A DNA stretch of 64,000 bases. Source: Gliomastix tumulicola. Its lineage: Eukaryota > Ascomycota > Sordariomycetes > Hypocreales > Bionectriaceae. Below the pieces are notes generated by a model that had not been told where the DNA came from, did not search any database, and worked only from the letters and a program-made list of their open reading frames with translations. The position numbers and the translations under genes were made by a program. Shown piece by piece: positions 22,344 through 33,899 of the stretch. Location of the stretch: positions 2,542,001 to 2,606,000 of the forward strand of contig BCHX01000004.1 of NCBI GenBank assembly GCA_001599755.1, read 5' to 3'. Each line of letters begins with the position of its first letter. Position 1 is the first letter of the stretch.

Positions 22344-23254
22344 ATGGTTCGGAGAACGCTGCCAATGCTGAGCAAGGCCCTGTCGCCGACCAAGTTCACC
22401 CAAGCGGTTGGTCCCCATCACTCAACTCCAGCCGTCCCCGATGCGCGCGCTTCTGACAGCAAGCAACCTTGTATAGGTGATGAGGTCGTTCTGGAAAGAC
22501 TCAGGTCTAGAGCCTACGTGAGCGCCAATCTCAAGAGTACCTAACTAAGTATGGAGGAGGGGGTGGCTACTGACGACCAGTACAGACTCCTCGGCAAGAG
22601 CAACTTCAGAGTCACGAGCGCCACCGAAGGCCGCGTCGACTTCGAACTGGACGTTCAGCAGGGCCACACCGTGAGTGTCTGCCAACAGCTTCCATTTTCG
22701 GGCTTGTCTCACTGACAGAGCTCGTCTCCAGAACCGTCTCGGGACTCTCCATGGAGGCACGCTCGCCAGTCTCGTCGACCTCGGCGGCTCACTTGCCGTC
22801 GCCTCCACCGGCCGCTTCATGACCGGCGTCTCTACCGATCTTAACGGTACGCTCGCCCCTCTCTTGTCGGTTGGGTGATCGAGGGTGGTTCTCTGACGGA
22901 TAAATTCTTCAGTCACCTATCTGAGTCCTGGTGGGAAGCCGGGTGATCTTCTGAAAGGCACCGCTGTTTGCGACAAGAGTAAGCCGCCGTCTCTCACTCC
23001 TTACCAAGGCCCCTCATCCCATACCGGTACTAACACCAGACAATCTACAGTCGGAAAGACGCTCGCATATACATCGATTATATTCACCAACAGCAAAGGC
23101 CAGCTCGCCGCCAGAGGTAGCCACACAAAGTACGGCGGACCCCTCTCCTAGACTGGAAGAGATGCTGACCTTGTTTGGTAGATATGTTGCCGGTGCCGTT
23201 GGCGAGGATGGCCCCTTTGTCGCTCCGGCCGGCTACGACGAAGATACCGAATAG
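22344..23254 (+). CDS. Hotdog-fold acyl-CoA thioesterase (ACOT13/PaaI-like)
   Basis: Six short exons, 22344-22517, 22581-22670, 22732-22846, 22913-22978, 23051-23129 and 23182-23254, give 198 residues. All five introns (52-72 bases) have GT-AG ends and keep frame. The protein hydrolyses acyl-CoA thioesters. The hotdog core is clear: NRLGTLHGGTLASLVDLGG (residues 89-107; Asn89, Gly97 and Asp104 match the catalytic positions of human ACOT13), then FMTGVSTDLNVTYL, GTAVCDKIGKTLAYTS and AARGSHTKYVAG. The basic N-terminal 40 residues could be a mitochondrial presequence. The first exon is the least certain part. The gene diverges from TFB2 and converges on the membrane-protein gene. Confidence 0.92.
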
Positions 23255-23534
23255 AGAATAGACGATAAACATATATCAAGGCATTATTCGCCAAATCAAT
23301 AATGAGCGTGTATATGATTCGTTAGATATAAGGCTATATAGTCTCAAGGCCGTGGCTTTTGTGGTATCATATTCCTGATCCGTATCGCATCCTCCCAACC
23401 CAAACCAACAACAAAGAAACGCCAAACTCATTGTAAATCGACGCTACCCAGGACCCGTCCCGACCAGATGTATAGAGATTAACATTAGAAAATAGGAAAG
23501 GTGAAAGGAGTGGTTATATCGCCCATCCGAGGGC

Positions 23535-25454
23535 TCAGCTCTTCTCAGGATAAGGCAGGGGCTCAGTCGGCGCTCGGCCATCTGCCTGGTGATTGAAACC
23601 CATGGCCTCATCATGAGGCGGGGGCGACTGAGGCCGGTAAAAGCCATCAGCTGGGACCAAGTCGGTGGGTGAAACAGGGGACACGATGCCGGTATTGTAG
23701 CCGTTGTCCATCGGTGCCTGCTGGTATCGCCCAGGCGAAGAATCATCGCCCACTGCCCCGGCACGAGATGTACTCGGTACTGGAGGTTGTTGTGTCGACT
23801 TGTTTGGAGGACCGCCAGAGACATGGCCGTCTGGCACAAGGGGCGAGACGGGCGAGACTGCAGTGCTTGCCTCTGGCACAACGTTGCGCACTTCCGGGGG
23901 TGTGACTTCCTGTCGAGTGGACGACGGTCCCACCATAGCTTGACCGTGACTTCGGGGGCTTTCGGAGAGTAACAGAGGTGCTGGCCCTCGATCCTCAACC
24001 ACAAAAGGCTGTTGTGATGACCCGGGGCTGCCAGACGCAGCGCTCGAGGTGGCGTGATTGCTCAGAGCTGCCGAGGACTGCCCTCCCAGAGCATGGACAG
24101 CAACGTCTGTAGGCTGGCGACTTAGAGCCTGCTGTACCGGCAAGGCTCCCACTGTGGTCGAGAGCGGAGGAAGTGGTGGCCGCATCACTTCCTGTGGTTG
24201 AGATACCGGCGACGCCGAGTTTGCAGGACTTCCACGCCAAGCCTCGATAGGTTGTTGATGGTGCATCGAGGGCGATGCCGAGCTTGGCGGAGGACTGTAC
24301 GCGGGTGGTAGATTGCGAGCCTGAGGCTCGAGCGGGACGTCCTGGCTTAGGGGAACATCCTCGCTGCCGGTGGGGTTGTAAAGCATCCAAGGCTGCTGTG
24401 TCGACCACAAGCCCCCAGTTTTGCGCATACCCAATGCCAAGATTGCGTAGAGGATGAACAGAACTGGAAGTATGTAGAAGATGACAGATATCACGGGTAT
24501 GTAATACTCCTCTTGGCGACTTCTCCTCACGTCTATCAAGTCGACATAGCGAACCTGATAGACAGTATCGTAGAGGGATCTGAGAAGCCAAAGGCTACTG
24601 CAAAGAAGCAGGCAGTGGCTGGGCTAGAATGACATGGTTAGCGAATTTACAAGATCAGCAAAGAGATAAGTACTAGTAAGTGTCGACGTACCCAGTAGAT
24701 ATGCTTATCAGCCCGTGTAGGCAAATAGATCATCACTGCTCTGCCCATAGTGGCCAGAGAGCACAGCAGTGTGATGAGCAAAGTGACAAAGTCAAGCTGA
24801 CGGGAGATGTTGAGCAAATCCATCATTCGATCGCCCCCTCCATGCCTGACTGTGTTGTCTTCCAGGTAGAACTCAAGGTACACCCTGATACGGACGCCCC
24901 ATTGAGCCGCGGAGAGGGCTCCGAGGAGGACCGATATCCCATCCGCTGACCGTTTGATTATCTTTGAATACTTGCCAGGGGAGCCAGTCCGAGAGTGGAT
25001 GACCCCATTGCCCATGGTGATGAGAGAAACAAAGAGGAAGATGATGACGATATAGTCACACATCCTCGCTGCGGCGGCAAGTTCAACACGCCCCAAAAGC
25101 ACGGCACCGATGGCGTCTTGGTCGTCATAGTCCCTGTCTTTGGAAGCATTTAATAGTCGAGAAAAGGCAATCCAAAGGATGAAGCTGCACAGGTCCACGA
25201 AGCAGTAGCTATGAAGCACGTTAGCCATGAACTGATATGGCCGCTCGCGTGGGCGTGAGCGAAACCCCAGACTGGTCTTACACTGCAAACAACACGCCGA
25301 GGAATTTGGCATATGTGAAGCACCATCTAGCGGAATCCCGATGCCGGCGGACCATCCACGTCAACACAATCGTACCCAGCAGCGTGAAGATGAATGTGAC
25401 AAAGACTATGGTGATCCGCGCGGCCCAGTACCGCTCCGTCAATGTGAGAGGCAT
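23535..25454 (-). CDS. Fungal seven-helix integral membrane protein with long Pro/Ser-rich tail
   Basis: Three exons, 25454-25282, 25208-24692 and 24623-23535, give 592 residues. Seven hydrophobic segments are visible: ITIVFVTFIFTLLGTIVLTW; AVYCFVDLCSFILWIAF; CDYIVIIFLFVSLITMG; ISVLLGALSAAQWGV; FVTLLITLLCSLATMG; CLLLCSSLWLLRSL; and YYIPVISVIFYILPVLFILY. The last 310 residues are Pro/Ser/Gln-rich and likely cytoplasmic. This matches a 7TM plan of the kind seen in fungal receptor-like proteins, but no known GPCR signature is present and the ligand is unknown. Both joins (LFAV-YCFVD and HIYW-PSHC) keep frame with consensus splice sites. The start at MPLTLTERYW gives a complete seven-helix plan; an extra upstream exon is possible. 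Confidence 0.85.
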
Positions 25455-27453
25455 GACGAGCAGGCCTGCACCGCAGGTTCGAGTACCTGGGCTTTGCGAT
25501 TGCGCTTGGCCAGCCGGCGAAGATTATACACAAGCTCGTTCGAGGATCGGCGATAAATTCGACAGTGATGCGGCATATGATATCGAGACGTTCGTTCTGC
25601 AACCCTTCCAGATTCGGTGCTTCGGTTTGATGTGCCGTCCCCCGCGCATTCGTTCCCTTGTGATTGTATCTCTCGCGACCATCCAGACACGATTCCTCGA
25701 AGGCAGTCGAGCAGGTCGACACCGTGGCTCGGGCCTCGTACTCTTGGACGGGCGAATGGTGCTTGTCGAAGTCGGACGCAGGAGCTTGCTTGGTCGTTGA
25801 AGCGACGGACGCTGGTCCCGGACCACGGCCCTTCAGGTCAGTGACGTTGGAGGAGAGGCGATCCGAGTCCTGACCGAGTCCCAAGTGAAGGGACAGGCTA
25901 GAATTTCAGTCCATCCTGGAGAGGAAGGAATCATCAACGACTGGCGAGAGGAATCGGTCCCCACCGCCCATTGTGGCTGGGGCTAGTCGATGTGACGGCA
26001 GACATGGTGACGATCCTTGCTTGGTGTCGACTGTCAGGCGGCATTCGCTGGAATAACGGGTCCGTTTCAAGATGGAGAGCCGGCGCGCCTTGGCTACTCG
26101 GAGGATGATGACGGGTGATGCAAAGATAGCTACCGCGGGCCGTCCTCTTGCAGGAGGCGCAATTGCTGCGAGTGTCGTCGGCGGCCGTCGACCTTTGGCT
26201 GACGCGATCATGGATCGCAGGCGAAGGATGCCCTCAGGAAGGGAAGATGGATGGTAAGGCGATGCGTTCAATTCGAAGGCACGTCGGGGTCACCCATGAT
26301 GGACTCGGCTGGACTTCCCTCCCCTGTCAGGTCAGAGTCGCATTAGCGTAATAGCCCGGCACAGCCCCATCCCCTTTTTTGAGAACATCTCCTCAGCCAA
26401 TTCATCATCGCGGACTGATTTTTTCCTGCGCCAACTAGCGATGGGACAGCTGGCGCTTGCCGGATTGCCGAACGGACGCGTACGCAACTGACTCGGGATA
26501 TCGATGGCGTCTCAATAGCTCTGCATTGAGCAGTAGTTCTTGGCCAGCCCTAGGACGGCGACGATTTGATGCATTGACAGGAGCACTTCCTCCTGGATGC
26601 CCAGACACCTGTTCGCTCGCCGCCTTTCTTATGTCAGCCATCTCCATCGAATAAGGTCGGTGATCAAGCTCTTCCATCGCTTCATCGTCTCCGCTGAGCT
26701 CTATCGAGACTGTCGGCGGTGTATCTCACGATGTAGAACCCTGTCGAGAGGCTGGGTTTTGTTGTTGTTCCATGATGGACGGCAGATCACCACGATGCAG
26801 GAAGGGTCCTTCGGCTTGGCTGCAGGGAGTGCCTGCCCCTGCGGTCAGCCTCAAGGCGGCCAGGACGCATCAGTTCTGAGATGTCTGCGCACAGATGCGA
26901 GGCTGACATGGAAGAGCATGTTATGTTCACAAAAGGCTCGTACATAAGTATGTTTGGTGTATTTTGATGGCAGGCTGTAAGTAAATAAATAATAAATGGT
27001 AAACATTGGGTTGACGGTGTGGCTGACGCCTGCTTTCTTCACCGAGATACTGCCTACCCTGTACCCGCAGGCTCGCTGAGTGAAGCTGAAGATGCGCCGT
27101 CACAGCAAATCACAATAAGTATAGTACTTAATCAATGCGTGACGACTGCTAGCTTGGAATAAGTATAGATTCAGGCACCCAGACTTCCTCATAATCAAGC
27201 AACAGCCCGTGGTGGGAGAGATCTAGATCGGTCCTACAATGACGTCAGGCGACTGTCTCGATCGCGTGTCGACGTCAGTTGATCGTGTTTGGCTGGTGGC
27301 TGAAAGGGTGGCAGGAAATGGAAAGAACAGATAAAAACACAGCGTGTCCTTTCCTTCTCCTGAATCGCTAGAAGCCCTTAAAAAGACAACCTCATCGTAA
27401 TATCTCAACTTCAGCATTTTACTCACAAGAAACGAGACCATCAAATCGTCAAA
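25455..27453. other. Two-kilobase region without a supportable gene
   Basis: 5' flank of the 7TM gene and promoter of the small membrane-protein gene. Open stretches on both strands (for example 25327-25884 and 25906-26271, minus) lack recognisable family motifs; the latter has no ATG start. The TCATTTTAC and CAAGAAACG stretch before 27454 is probably the leader of the next gene. Confidence 0.5.
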
Positions 27454-27842
27454 ATGGCCATCACTTCTGCCATCTCCGACCTCTTCAAGAGCTTCTACGA
27501 GCTCCTCGCCTCCGTCTTCGGTACGGCCTATGCCATCGTCCATAGCGTCTTCGCCGCCGTCTTCAGCTTCATCAATGGCATCTTCACGCTCGCGGGCGAT
27601 GTCCTCGGCGGTTTCGTCGATATCACCACCGGCCTGGGTAAATTTGTTGTCGGTAAGTAGTACTACCTTCTCTGCAGTAGTAGTTAATCTCGGGTGATGA
27701 ACCATCTGCATCGTCGAACATCCTGCTAACATCGGGTCTGCCAGGCAACATCGTCTTCCTCTTGATCGGAGCCGTCGGCGTCTTCGTCTACTTCCAATAC
27801 ACCGCCCAGGGCCGACAGATCGCGGCTAAGAAGACCAACTAA
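27454..27842 (+). CDS. Small fungal membrane protein, 98 aa
   Basis: Two exons, 27454-27652 and 27745-27842, give 98 residues; the intron is GTAAGT..CCAG with a GCTAAC branch site. Amphipathic or hydrophobic stretches fill residues 8-65, then NIVFLLIGAVGVFVYFQYTA forms a clear membrane helix before a basic tail ending AAKKTN. The pattern (MAITSAISDLFKSFYELLAS) is familiar from conserved small Pezizomycotina proteins of unknown function. The KKTN end resembles, but does not exactly match, a dilysine ER-retrieval signal. The short 5' leader and C-ending codons suggest good expression. Confidence 0.88.
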
Positions 27843-28018
27843 AGCGGCTATAAGCACCCGATGATGGTTTACGATTACGACAACTGATAGGGTCGGCGCA
27901 TGGGTGCAGGGCGTTAGGTAGTGTTCACTTGGACAGACGGATGGACGGGTTCTGCCACAGTCGGATATAAACATTGCTCTTCAAACTGTCATCAGTATCG
28001 CCTCGTGATCGTTCCCCT

Positions 28019-28762
28019 TCAGTCCGTCTTCCCTTCCTTCTTCTCATCCGTTCCGTGAATAAAATCTAGGAGCCCGATCCCGCCAAAGTAGACGTTGAAC
28101 CGCTCGTGATGGCGATCATGCTTCCTCGCTGCGCCATGGAAGAAGTCGAAGCCAGAATGAACCGTTGCCGTCTCGATCAGCTGCCACGCCACAAAAGCCC
28201 ACATGGTCAGGATATGCGTCTTGAGCAGGAGGGGCGGCAGCGCAATAGGCAGCATATTGGCAACAATGTGCTCAACAGGATGCGCGTACTGCGAGGCGAA
28301 CGCTACCGGCGCCGTGAAGCGGTGGTGAATCTTGTGTATCCGTCCGTACAGGGATCGCACATGCAGCAGCCGGTGGGAGTAATAGAAGAGCACCTCGCGA
28401 GCGAACACGCAGATGGCGAAGTCGCGCCCGAACTCCACGAGGCCTGGAATCCTCTTTGAGACCTCCAATGACGGCGGCTGTCCGGTGGATATTGCTCCCC
28501 ATACTAGAAGCAGTTGGAAGCCTAGAACAATGGCCTGATTGCGGAGTGACACGGCCACTGCATGCCATATTTCGCTTGTCGTAGGCTGCTTCGGCGCTGG
28601 CTGGATCTTGTGCTTCTCTGCAAACGACGGACAGAAGTAGTCCAGTGACACAAAGAGCGTTGATGGAATCCACCAGAACACGACCTGGACCACAAGATTC
28701 CCAACAACGTCAATCGTATGCGCGTCGTAACCATCGACGATCTGACTCCAGATGCTGGCCAT
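28019..28762 (-). CDS. Fatty-acid hydroxylase / sterol desaturase superfamily protein
   Basis: Single exon, 247 residues. A membrane-bound di-iron oxygenase of the ERG25/SUR2 superfamily, likely in the ER. The histidine boxes are intact: H130-RLL-H134, H143-KI-HH147, a possible H161/H165 pair, and H215-DR-HH219. Hydrophobic segments surround them (about 22-40, 75-92, 113-128, 165-195). The order and spacing fit C-4 sterol methyl oxidase-like and related fungal hydroxylases, but 247 residues is on the short side and the substrate (sterol, sphingolipid or secondary metabolite) cannot be told. The gene converges on the small membrane-protein gene. Confidence 0.92.
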   Translation of the reverse strand: MASIWSQIVDGYDAHTIDVVGNLVVQVVFWWIPSTLFVSLDYFCPSFAEKHKIQPAPKQPTTSEIWHAVAVSLRNQAIVLGFQLLLVWGAISTGQPPSLEVSKRIPGLVEFGRDFAICVFAREVLFYYSHRLLHVRSLYGRIHKIHHRFTAPVAFASQYAHPVEHIVANMLPIALPPLLLKTHILTMWAFVAWQLIETATVHSGFDFFHGAARKHDRHHERFNVYFGGIGLLDFIHGTDEKKEGKTD

Positions 28763-29449
28763 CTTGAAAGATTTGACGTCCAGTATTTTTGCTGGATGCT
28801 CTCGCCCTCAGCGTAGTCGTGTGATGAACAAGGCGCCTATTGAGCTGAATCACAATCAGCTTGGCGCAGGCTTCAGCTTCATATGTAGTGTCGCCAGCTT
28901 CAGCTTCTCAGCCGAGCTGAGCTTGTCAAACCGAGGTTCATGGAGGGATAATGCTCGTGCGTTTGATGCACTAGCTTTCCCCGCAGTGTGTGAGACCTCG
29001 CATTAGTGGCTCGAAAGAGAAGCTGGACAGAAGGTCTGGACTAGCGCAACAAGTGCTGAAATCGTGGTAGTAGTGTTGATCATTCTAGAACCTGCACTCA
29101 GAATTAATGCCCGACTTGTGCAGACCCAACGTAATACAATTGCAGATGCAACCATTGGTCAACATCATACGCAGCCTACAGCCTCATCCACATTCACCAC
29201 AGTCGACCCGAACCCCAGATCCCATTTTCTCTCCATGTCCTTTACCCCTTCCTTCAAGCCTCATCGCCTAGACCAACGTCTCAACATATTCCCCCGAAGT
29301 CGCCGTTTCTCTGAGACTCCTGAGCCTGAACCTGAGATGGCTTTTATGGTCAGTATCACTGTCTGGTGAATGAGGGGAGGAAAAGAGCATGAAAAGCTTG
29401 CTCCGCCACGGTGGTGCTGAGGAAGAGTGGGATGGAATTGAACACTTAC

Positions 29450-29511
29450 CAAGAGGCGCATGAGAAGCCAATGACTCTTCTTATCGTTCTTTGTCCCGAT
29501 CCCGGCCGTGA
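29450..29511 (-). other. Exon-like block with consensus splice sites
   Basis: On the minus strand this 62-base block is preceded by an acceptor (CTACGCCAG) and followed by a donor (GTAAGT at 29449). A further GTAAGT donor at 29596 defines an 85-base intron between them, and a GTGAGT donor lies at 29790. One frame stays open through the joins (EEMVAH-VTAGIGTKNDKKSHW). It could be part of an unrecognised small gene or a spliced non-coding RNA. No family is recognised. Confidence 0.3.
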
Positions 29512-29950
29512 CTGGCGTAGCCGAGGGATGTTGATGTGTACTGCTTCGTGGTCACTAAGACGTGCTGGCCGGGCAAATTGATTGGGAAACACTTACCATG
29601 GGCAACCATTTCCTCGCATCCTGCTTCGCGACCTGTCGATCGCTGCAGTAGGCTTACGTGGGTCTTGGTTGTCTTCTTTATCTTGGATCATCGCGTGGCC
29701 AGAAGCTGAGTCTTGGATCGAATCATGACAGCTGTAGCGCTGGGGAGGTGTTAATCGAGGCCCCCATTGCCTCGAAGGATCTCGACTCACCTGTGCCAAC
29801 CAGAAGGCCAGCGATTGATGACTTAATGCAACCACGGCATGAGCAATCGTGGCGATGGGCTTCTTTGATTTGCTTCCCTGGATATCTTTTACCAAGCGAC
29901 TCTAGAGCTTCCCAGTCAGTGTCATGTCAGCATAATTGAATCAACACACG

Positions 29951-30024
29951 GCAACGCGAGCAAGTAAAAGCAACGCAATAAAAAGCAACGCAATAAAAAG
30001 CAACGCGAGAAAAAGCAACGCAAG
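29951..30024. repeat. Tandem repeat of a 15-base unit (GCAACGCAATAAAAA)
   Basis: Five copies of GCAACGC, the middle ones in exact 15-base register (GCAACGCAATAAAAA twice, then GCAACGCGAGAAAAA). It lies in gene-poor DNA. Confidence 0.85.
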
Positions 30025-31026
30025 CGGGCAGAGGCAGCTGGGAAGTGTGTGATGGGGAGCTCGTGGACCACTTGGGAACAAGTCCGCACTACGGACTGTT
30101 CGTCATGGGAGGAGGTGGTGTAAGGAGAAAGGAAAAGAAGAGAAAGACTCGGGAGCCAGAATGGGGTTTTATGAAGCTGGGCTCCCGAGTCACGGGACTT
30201 TAACGCGTCATGGAAGTGACTGGAAGGCGAGAGCACGCACCTTCCGTCGCTGAAAAGGCAGGAACGAGGTTAGAACTTGCTCACTTTGGAAGTGAGGCGC
30301 ACGCCGTGCCTTCCTCAAGGAACAGCTTTCGGCACAGTATCCGGGAATGAAGGGAAGGTGCGCAGGTTTTCCAAGCACATCGGGGGCAGGAACCCGAATG
30401 AAGCTGCCGCCGATGGGCAGAATGGGCGGTCTCGAATCCCCCGGTTCTAGGTCCTCTCATCCAATCATGAAGGACAGGAAATCACGCCTTGCTCAAGTTC
30501 GTCAGGGTTTGATCACCGGGGCGGCCTCCGCCGGAGCCGTGAGACGTTCGACCTTCTCGCGATATTCCGTCACCAATCTTACGTTGTCCGCAGCCTCTGG
30601 TTGGATAGATATCAGTGTGTAGTCGTATTTGACCCGTTTATCGCAACATCAACACTTGCTCAGTGGCCTTGCTTGTCAATATCGAGACACCGTATTCGTT
30701 TTGACCATGATTTAACATCCCTTCTGGTGACCCCCCTGAAGTATATTACTAGAGCCTGACATGATGCTTGAGAGGCCAATGACACAAATGTGAGACGGAG
30801 ATGTGGCCAGCCTTGCACACTCTTGCAAGGATCGGTGTTGCCATTGGCTTATCGTCTTTCATCTTATCGCACTCTGCGAGCTTCTTGAAATGCGAGAGGT
30901 CTCCGTTGTTATGCGGCCGGAATGACGCCATACTACTAGGATCAATTGTCACTGTGGAAGGACACACACCTCAAACGAAGCACCACCGGCGCCACAATGT
31001 GTATTCTCACAATGGGACTCTGGCTA

Positions 31027-33464
31027 TCATATGTCCCCTCCAAGGTCCCAGTAGAAGCCTTCCATGAAACAGGATACATCCTGCTCGAACAGTCCTGCCC
31101 AGCTTTCGCTCGAATTATTATTCTTCCCCTCCAACTCGGAGTGATTGCTCAGGACCCTATCAACCAGACTTGTCGCCTTCTCGGCACTGGTAGACCAGCT
31201 GCTCTGCTGCAGCCACCGCTCACGAGCGCACACAAGGGCCTTTGTGGCCTTTTGCACTAGGTCGTGATCGATCTGGTTGCTTCCTCCGAGTCTCGCGTTC
31301 GCATGGTGGACATACTTGCACAGCACCGATGTTGCCATGAGAAATTCGTGCGAGATCGTTGAGGGCATCTTCCCGAGGGCCGGTAGGAAGACGACCCGGT
31401 GGCTCGAGTCGCAATCGACAATGTCTTGGTACTGCAGAAGATCAATGGCGGCTTGGACGCATGTCTCTATCGATTCAGCCACGCTCAAGCTCTGCCGGCG
31501 TTCCGTCTCGGTCAAAGCAGCACCCTTCGTCATGGAGACTCCGGATCCAAGAGGTTCGTTGTAAGACATGAGATGCCACCTGTGCAGGATGATCAAGCCC
31601 TTGTAGTACAGGATGCTGAGGGAAAGACGATACCAGACTTCCTGCGGCGATGCAGCCAGGCACGCCGAAACCGAGGTGAGCTTTATCGGCTCGGGCAGGC
31701 CATGGTACGTGTTCCTGAGAAGAGTGTCCAGGCGCATAAAGTCCGGATTGGTGCAAGGACTCTGATCTTCCGCGGTGGTTCTCAGCGTCATGTCGAAGAT
31801 ATTACCAAGGACTCTGATCATCTCATGCCGTTTCATTATGTGTAGGATGGGAGTGATATCGGTGTCCGGCCTGGATGGAGGGAGCGCTTCGGACCCCTCA
31901 TCCAGGTCTGCGTCTCTGAGATTCCGCGGCAGGGTCGTGTTGCACTCGGAGTCTCTGATGATCCGCGGGATGCCCATCTGGATCGACTGCAGGACATCCA
32001 GAGTTTGGAGGGTCATCCAAATCCGTCTGCGCATCTCGGCTTCGAACACGGTAATATTGGGAAACGCGGACGGCTCCCGATGATACCCCATGCGCAACGC
32101 TAATCTCAGGACGGTGCCGCACAGAATCCAGTTTCCTACCGTGGCGTCGGAGCAGATGAGGTTCTCGATGACATTGTAGTGCAGGAGAGGCTCCATGGTA
32201 TTTCGGGCTCCGCTGCTGTATCCGCTGGAGAGAAGACCTCCGACGACTTGCTCTATGAAATGCGGCCTTGCATTCACTCTCGTGCTCTCCGGCAGGCTTG
32301 GGGAAGAGCTTTGCCCAAGGCAAGATGCCACACTCATGAGGGCAAAGAGAAGAGTGATCCATGCGAGTTCAGCCTCTTGGGGATTCGTCCAGAACTTCTC
32401 GTACTATGGGTTGCGTCAGGAGCTGGGACGGAGAAGGCAGAGCTTGGAGTGAAGGGATTCAGACGAGGCCGCTCAAGGACTACTTACTCTTCGCAGAAAG
32501 GACGGCGAATGAGTCAAAGCTTGAGGCATCCATCATGCGTCAGCGTCGTACATGAGTGGCATGAAACATTCGACTGAGTGCGACGGCCGGCAAAAAACCG
32601 CCATCTCAAACTTACCAGAGACAGGACTGTTGAAGTATATGAAGATGTATCTGTCGGCCACTTGTCGTGTCGGCAGATGCGCCAGCAATTCCTCCTTGGA
32701 CGCTGGTGGCACCAAGCCTGACAACAGCAATGGCCCACTACTGGCGCGACAATCCTGTGGCAGAGACTGATTTTCGCTGATTGTGCCCATGTACGGGCTG
32801 TTCGGCTCAACAGCCGGATTGCCGCTGCTGATATCATTAAGCGACCCAGACGTGCCTGTCAGAGTTCTGTACTCTCCTTCTGAGACGACCTCGCGCAGGC
32901 CAGCAATACTGTCCATGATGGCGGTCCAATGGACACCACTCACGTAAAACTCCTCCGTCGAGCTGATTTGCATGCTTCCGGATTTGAGCACCGTGGACAC
33001 ATGAGGGTCGCTCGCTTTGACTGCCGCCGCGTTGAGGATATCTTGGCCCTCGCTGGCCACGTGGAGATTCTTGAGCCGTTCCGAAATGACGCTGCCCGGG
33101 CTCGTCTCTAGCTCCTGCTTCTGCTTCGCAACTAGTACAGACTCGAGCAGACTCTCAAGCTGCTGTACACGTGCCAGGACACTTGACGACGAGAGACCGC
33201 CTGAAGACCGATGACGGGCTGGGGCATTTGCGGGGGCCACAGGATAGGTGCAGGAGCCTCCTAGTCCTTTGTCCTGGCATCTCTGGCACGGATTCGCGCG
33301 GTCGCATCTTAGCCTGGGCGAGGACCGTTGTTAGCCAGCGAGCTTGAATCCGGACGATGAGTAGAGCGCTTTGCTTGCTTTTTCTGCCTGCAAGTATGAC
33401 AGGAGAGTTGTCGCTTGTCTCTCCGCCGATTCAGCGGGACTCTCGGAGAGCTTGCGGCCGACAT
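31027..33464 (-). CDS. Zn2Cys6 fungal transcription factor, divergent to PDR pump
   Basis: Four exons, 33464-33379, 33313-32616, 32519-32488 and 32403-31027, give 730 residues. The binuclear zinc cluster is C22-x2-C25-x6-C32-x5-C38-x2-C41-x8-C50 and is split by intron 1, which uses a GC donor (GCAAGC..CCCAG). A coiled-coil (VLARVQQLESLLESVL, about 75-90) follows. The 32-base third exon gives ALTHSPSFLRR, leading into YEKFWTNPQEAELAWITLLFALMS and the fungal_trans region (GNWILCGTVLRLALRMGYHREP, RRRIWMTL). It binds CGG-type sites and activates transcription. Its divergent position beside the pump at 33900 suggests it regulates that gene, an inference common to such pairs. Confidence 0.93.
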
Positions 33465-33899
33465 GATGACGTTTTCGAGGGCGCTCTATGTGATGATGTA
33501 TGGGTTGAAGGAGGAAGTTGTCGCTCACGCCGTCGATACAACTGGAGCGTTGTCGCTCCTAGATGCGGGTCTTCTCACAATCCGAGACCCCGACCGTCCG
33601 ACCATCCGAGACCGTCCTCCGAGTCTCCACAATCACGACCCGGGCTCGGGAGCCGGACGGTCGTCTGGCAACAGCTGTTCATGCGTCGTCTTTCCGGGCT
33701 TCGGGCTCACTCGCCGATGGCGTGGGAAAGTCTGTACATTCTCTGGTTATAAGTCCTAGCCAGTGGCTGGATCTCTCCCTTCTCTGGCCAGAGCACCTCC
33801 CTTCATTTCTCCCCGTTCTTTGCCTGACACTCCCTTACCTTTCTTTTAATTGTCTTCCTCTCACCCCCTTGTCTCTTAATTCTAGCATATATTCCTAAT
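33465..33899. promoter_or_regulatory. Divergent promoter of Zn2Cys6 factor and PDR pump, with TCCGAG repeats
   Basis: 435 bases between the start codons. Three direct TCCGAG(A/T)C octamers lie at 33581-33588, 33605-33612 and 33618-33625, with CCGGACGG and CCCGGGCTCGGG close by. CGG/CCG triplets are the half-sites of Zn2Cys6 proteins, and yeast PDR elements contain TCCGNGGA-like cores. These are plausible operators for the adjacent regulator. Confidence 0.5.

Larger units (their letters stand above)
28763..31026. other. Long region without a confirmed gene; possible spliced minus-strand transcript
   Basis: 2.3 kb with no gene I can establish. It contains a 15-base tandem repeat (29951-30024) and, on the minus strand, a series of consensus splice sites described separately. 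One minus-strand frame at about 30507-30650 looks protein-like but has no ATG. Confidence 0.45.

Noticed and set aside
25327..25884. 185-codon minus-strand frame overlapping the first exon of the 7TM gene, possible extra upstream exon
   Set aside because: The seven helices are complete from the ATG at 25454, and no clear donor joins this frame to the known exons.
25906..26271. 121-codon minus-strand frame upstream of the 7TM gene
   Set aside because: No ATG start (TTG), Arg/Pro-rich composition and no recognisable motif.
30347..30622. 91-codon plus-strand ORF with ATG
   Set aside because: Low-complexity Gly/Ser/Arg content and no family motif; the opposite strand looks more protein-like there but is also unproven.
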